From Nitrospirota bacterium (lineage in GTDB: Bacteria > Nitrospirota > Thermodesulfovibrionia > Thermodesulfovibrionales > JdFR-88), in contig JAKAEG010000189.1 in the NCBI GenBank assembly GCA_021819985.1, positions 1-6,486 of the forward strand: a stretch of 6,486 nucleotides of DNA, in the 5' to 3' direction. The position numbers and the translations under genes were made by a program. Within the stretch, counting starts at the first letter, position 1, and every line of letters starts with the position of its first letter. Under the pieces are notes generated by a model, which was not told the DNA's origin, did not search any database, and was given only the letters and a program-made list of their open reading frames with translations. Positions 5,288 to 6,486 of this stretch are shown in pieces.

Positions 5288-5812
5288 CTAAACCATGTCT
5301 TCCCTCTGGAACTCTTTTAAAGTGGGCAGGTCCATGAGGTCCTTCAGCCCGAACTGGATAAGGAACTCCTGGGTCGTGCCGAAAAGGACCGGTTTTCCGG
5401 GGGCCTCTTTCTTCCCCATTATTTTAATGAGCCTTCTATCAAGCAGCGTCTTCATTACGCCATCGGAGTTCACGCCGCGCAGGGCCTCTACTTCCGCCTT
5501 GGTGATAGGCTGCTTATAGGCGATTATGGCAAGGGTCTCAAGGGATGCCTGGGAAAGCTTCGACGGCTGCGAGGTCTTGAGCTTTCTGGCCCAGTTCGAA
5601 TGATCGGGGTTCGTGTGCATGATATAGCCGCCCGCAAGCTCTGATACCAGCACCCCGCCACCTCTCTGGGCGTATTCCGCCTTTAACTCATCAAGGACAT
5701 CCTTCAGTTCGGCCTCTGGCAGGCCCGTGATCTCTTTTATCTCTTTGATGCCCAGGGGGCCCGAAGAGGAAAAGAGCAGCGCTTCAAGCATGGCCTTCAA
5801 ATTGATATCCAT
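5288..5812 (-). CDS. scpB: Segregation and condensation protein B
   Basis: The 174-residue product matches the usual ScpB length. ScpB dimers bind the kleisin ScpA, which bridges the SMC heads; the complex compacts and helps segregate the chromosome. Two winged-helix domains are recognisable: the first begins with MDINLKAMLEALLFSSSGPL and runs to about residue 75; the second starts at SQASLETLAIIAYKQPIT and contains the family's strongest signature, AEVEALRGVNSDGVMKTLL, then GKKEAPGKPVLFGTTQEFL and the closing FGLKDLMDLP. The ATG at 5812 gives the standard N-terminus; only a weak ribosome site is seen. scpA usually lies directly upstream of scpB, but here the upstream side is a 169-bp AT-rich spacer and a divergent HD-GYP gene, so scpA must be elsewhere. 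guaB follows after 50 nt on the same strand. Confidence 0.96.
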   Translation of the reverse strand: MDINLKAMLEALLFSSSGPLGIKEIKEITGLPEAELKDVLDELKAEYAQRGGGVLVSELAGGYIMHTNPDHSNWARKLKTSQPSKLSQASLETLAIIAYKQPITKAEVEALRGVNSDGVMKTLLDRRLIKIMGKKEAPGKPVLFGTTQEFLIQFGLKDLMDLPTLKEFQREDMV

Positions 5813-5882
5813 CCAGAAATATACCAGAAAAGCGGAAGATTTAAAAACCCCGGCGGGAAGCTCAATTTATGTTTTTTTATAT

Positions 5883-5912
5883 TTTATAGTTATTTAAGTT
5901 GTCTATTGACAA
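5883..5912 (-). promoter_or_regulatory. Candidate scpB promoter
   Basis: On the minus strand TTGTCA (5907-5912) and TATAAA (5883-5888) are 18 nt apart. Transcription would begin near 5876, about 64 nt before the scpB ATG. The -35 box shares the palindrome at 5904-5914 with the divergent promoter. Confidence 0.45.
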
Positions 5913-5914
5913 TA
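5904..5914. promoter_or_regulatory. 11-bp palindrome TATTGACAATA covering both divergent -35 boxes
   Basis: TATTG and CAATA are perfect inverted halves around a single central A. The site contains TTGACA on the plus strand and TTGTCA on the minus strand, one base out of register. A partly related GACAATA occurs at 5964-5970, close to the HD-GYP start. It may be just overlapping -35 boxes or also an operator. Confidence 0.4.
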
Positions 5915-5935
5915 TCGATTTCTTTTTATTATTTT
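5906..5935 (+). promoter_or_regulatory. Candidate promoter for the HD-GYP gene
   Basis: A perfect TTGACA (5906-5911) is followed by TATTAT (5927-5932, 15-nt spacer) or TATTTT (5930-5935, 18-nt spacer). The leader would be about 40 nt to the ATG at 5982, with AAAAGG (5971-5976 region) as a modest ribosome site. Confidence 0.5.
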
Positions 5936-5981
5936 TAAAGAAGTCAGGATGAATTAAAAACCAGACAATAGAAAAGGTTAA

Positions 5982-6486
5982 ATGAACAAAGTTCAAGCTC
6001 TTTCTAAGGCTATGACAGAAAAATCCCCATGGATGGACGGCCACTCCATCAGGGTGATGAAATATGCCGTGGCCATAGGCGACTCTCTGAGGCTTTCGGC
6101 CAAGAGCATCGAGACCCTGAAACTAGCCGGCCTTCTGCACGATATCGGGAAAGTGGACACATGCGCCTCCCTGATCGAAAAAAAGGGCGGGCTGACGAGA
6201 TCGGAATTCGAACTCGTCAAGATGCATCCGGTCCATGGGGCGGAGATACTCTGCCAGACAGACACCCTTTTTCGCGTGGCGGAGATAATAAGGCATCATC
6301 ATGAGCGGTTCGACGGGACCGGATATCCTGACGGCCTTCGGGGAGACAATATACCGTTTCTTTCCAGGATCTTATACGTGGCCGACGCCTTTGATTCCAT
6401 GACCGCTGACAGGCCGTACAGAAAGGCCCCCGGAAAAGAGTACGCAGTTTCGGAGCTTGTGCGCTACTCCGGCACGCAGTTCGATC
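5982..6486 (+). CDS. Stand-alone HD-GYP domain protein, probable c-di-GMP phosphodiesterase (C-terminus cut by window edge)
   Basis: The first 168 residues are visible and fall almost entirely within one HD-GYP domain. Seen in order: H21 in GHSIRV, the catalytic pair H53-D54 in LLHDIGK, H82 and H85 in HPVHGAEIL, the run H105-H106-H107-E108, the D111-GTG-Y115-P116 signature that defines HD-GYP, and D135 in YVADAFDSMTADRPYR. These supply the metal-binding histidines and aspartates of active family members, which hydrolyse c-di-GMP to pGpG or GMP in the cytoplasm. The ATG at 5982 is fixed by an in-frame TAA immediately before it, so no sensor or receiver domain precedes the enzyme; any partner domain would have to be C-terminal, beyond 6486. 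The closing GTQFD is the normal end region of the domain. It is divergent from scpB and close in function to the PilZ protein at 2399-2698. Confidence 0.93.
   Translation, partial: MNKVQALSKAMTEKSPWMDGHSIRVMKYAVAIGDSLRLSAKSIETLKLAGLLHDIGKVDTCASLIEKKGGLTRSEFELVKMHPVHGAEILCQTDTLFRVAEIIRHHHERFDGTGYPDGLRGDNIPFLSRILYVADAFDSMTADRPYRKAPGKEYAVSELVRYSGTQFD

Noticed and set aside
5993..6304. Open frames on both strands in the right-hand 500 bp
   Set aside because: Both are out of frame with, or antisense to, the HD-GYP coding sequence that starts at 5982 and carries all family motifs.

Overview
The window looks like chromosomal DNA from a Gram-negative-type, probably environmental bacterium. Reasons: an inner-membrane NtrB-type histidine kinase paired with a sigma-54-type response regulator, free-standing c-di-GMP proteins (PilZ, HD-GYP), moderate GC coding DNA with frequent ATA and AGG codons, AT-rich spacers, and palindromic TGGATTCCCG...CGGGAATGAC repeats of a kind I associate with uncultured Nitrospirota and Desulfobacterota. 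The phylum is inference only; no rRNA or tRNA is present.

Layout. Positions 1-1948 (minus strand): a two-component pair, the kinase (491-1948) followed 20 nt later by an NtrC-family regulator that starts at 470 and runs off the left edge. Positions 1949-2398: non-coding, dominated by a MITE-like element (2005-2270) with 24-bp terminal inverted repeats and a possible TAA target duplication. Its left end appears to supply the -35 box of a promoter driving the kinase. Positions 2399-2698 (plus): a single-domain PilZ protein, followed by a 21-bp relic of the same element and a long hairpin. Positions 2820-3338 (minus): an Hsp20 small heat-shock protein. Its promoter region carries six degenerate 7-bp tandem units. 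Positions 3442-3770: no gene; holds a paired-hairpin repeat (3531-3621) and a possible guaB terminator. Positions 3771-5237 (minus): guaB, IMP dehydrogenase. Positions 5288-5812 (minus): scpB. Positions 5813-5981: AT-rich divergent promoter region in which one 11-bp palindrome seems to provide back-to-back -35 boxes. Positions 5982-6486 (plus): a stand-alone HD-GYP phosphodiesterase, cut by the right edge.

How the genes relate. The kinase and regulator form one signalling unit, likely sensing a periplasmic ligand through a Cache-like domain and activating sigma-54 promoters elsewhere. PilZ (c-di-GMP receptor) and HD-GYP (c-di-GMP hydrolase) could act in the same second-messenger network, although 3.3 kb separates them. 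guaB makes XMP on the route to GTP, the precursor of c-di-GMP, but this is housekeeping and the link is only suggestive. ScpB is the SMC-ScpAB kleisin partner. I see no clearly new multi-gene system; the most interesting signals are the mobile-element footprints and promoter architecture in the spacers.
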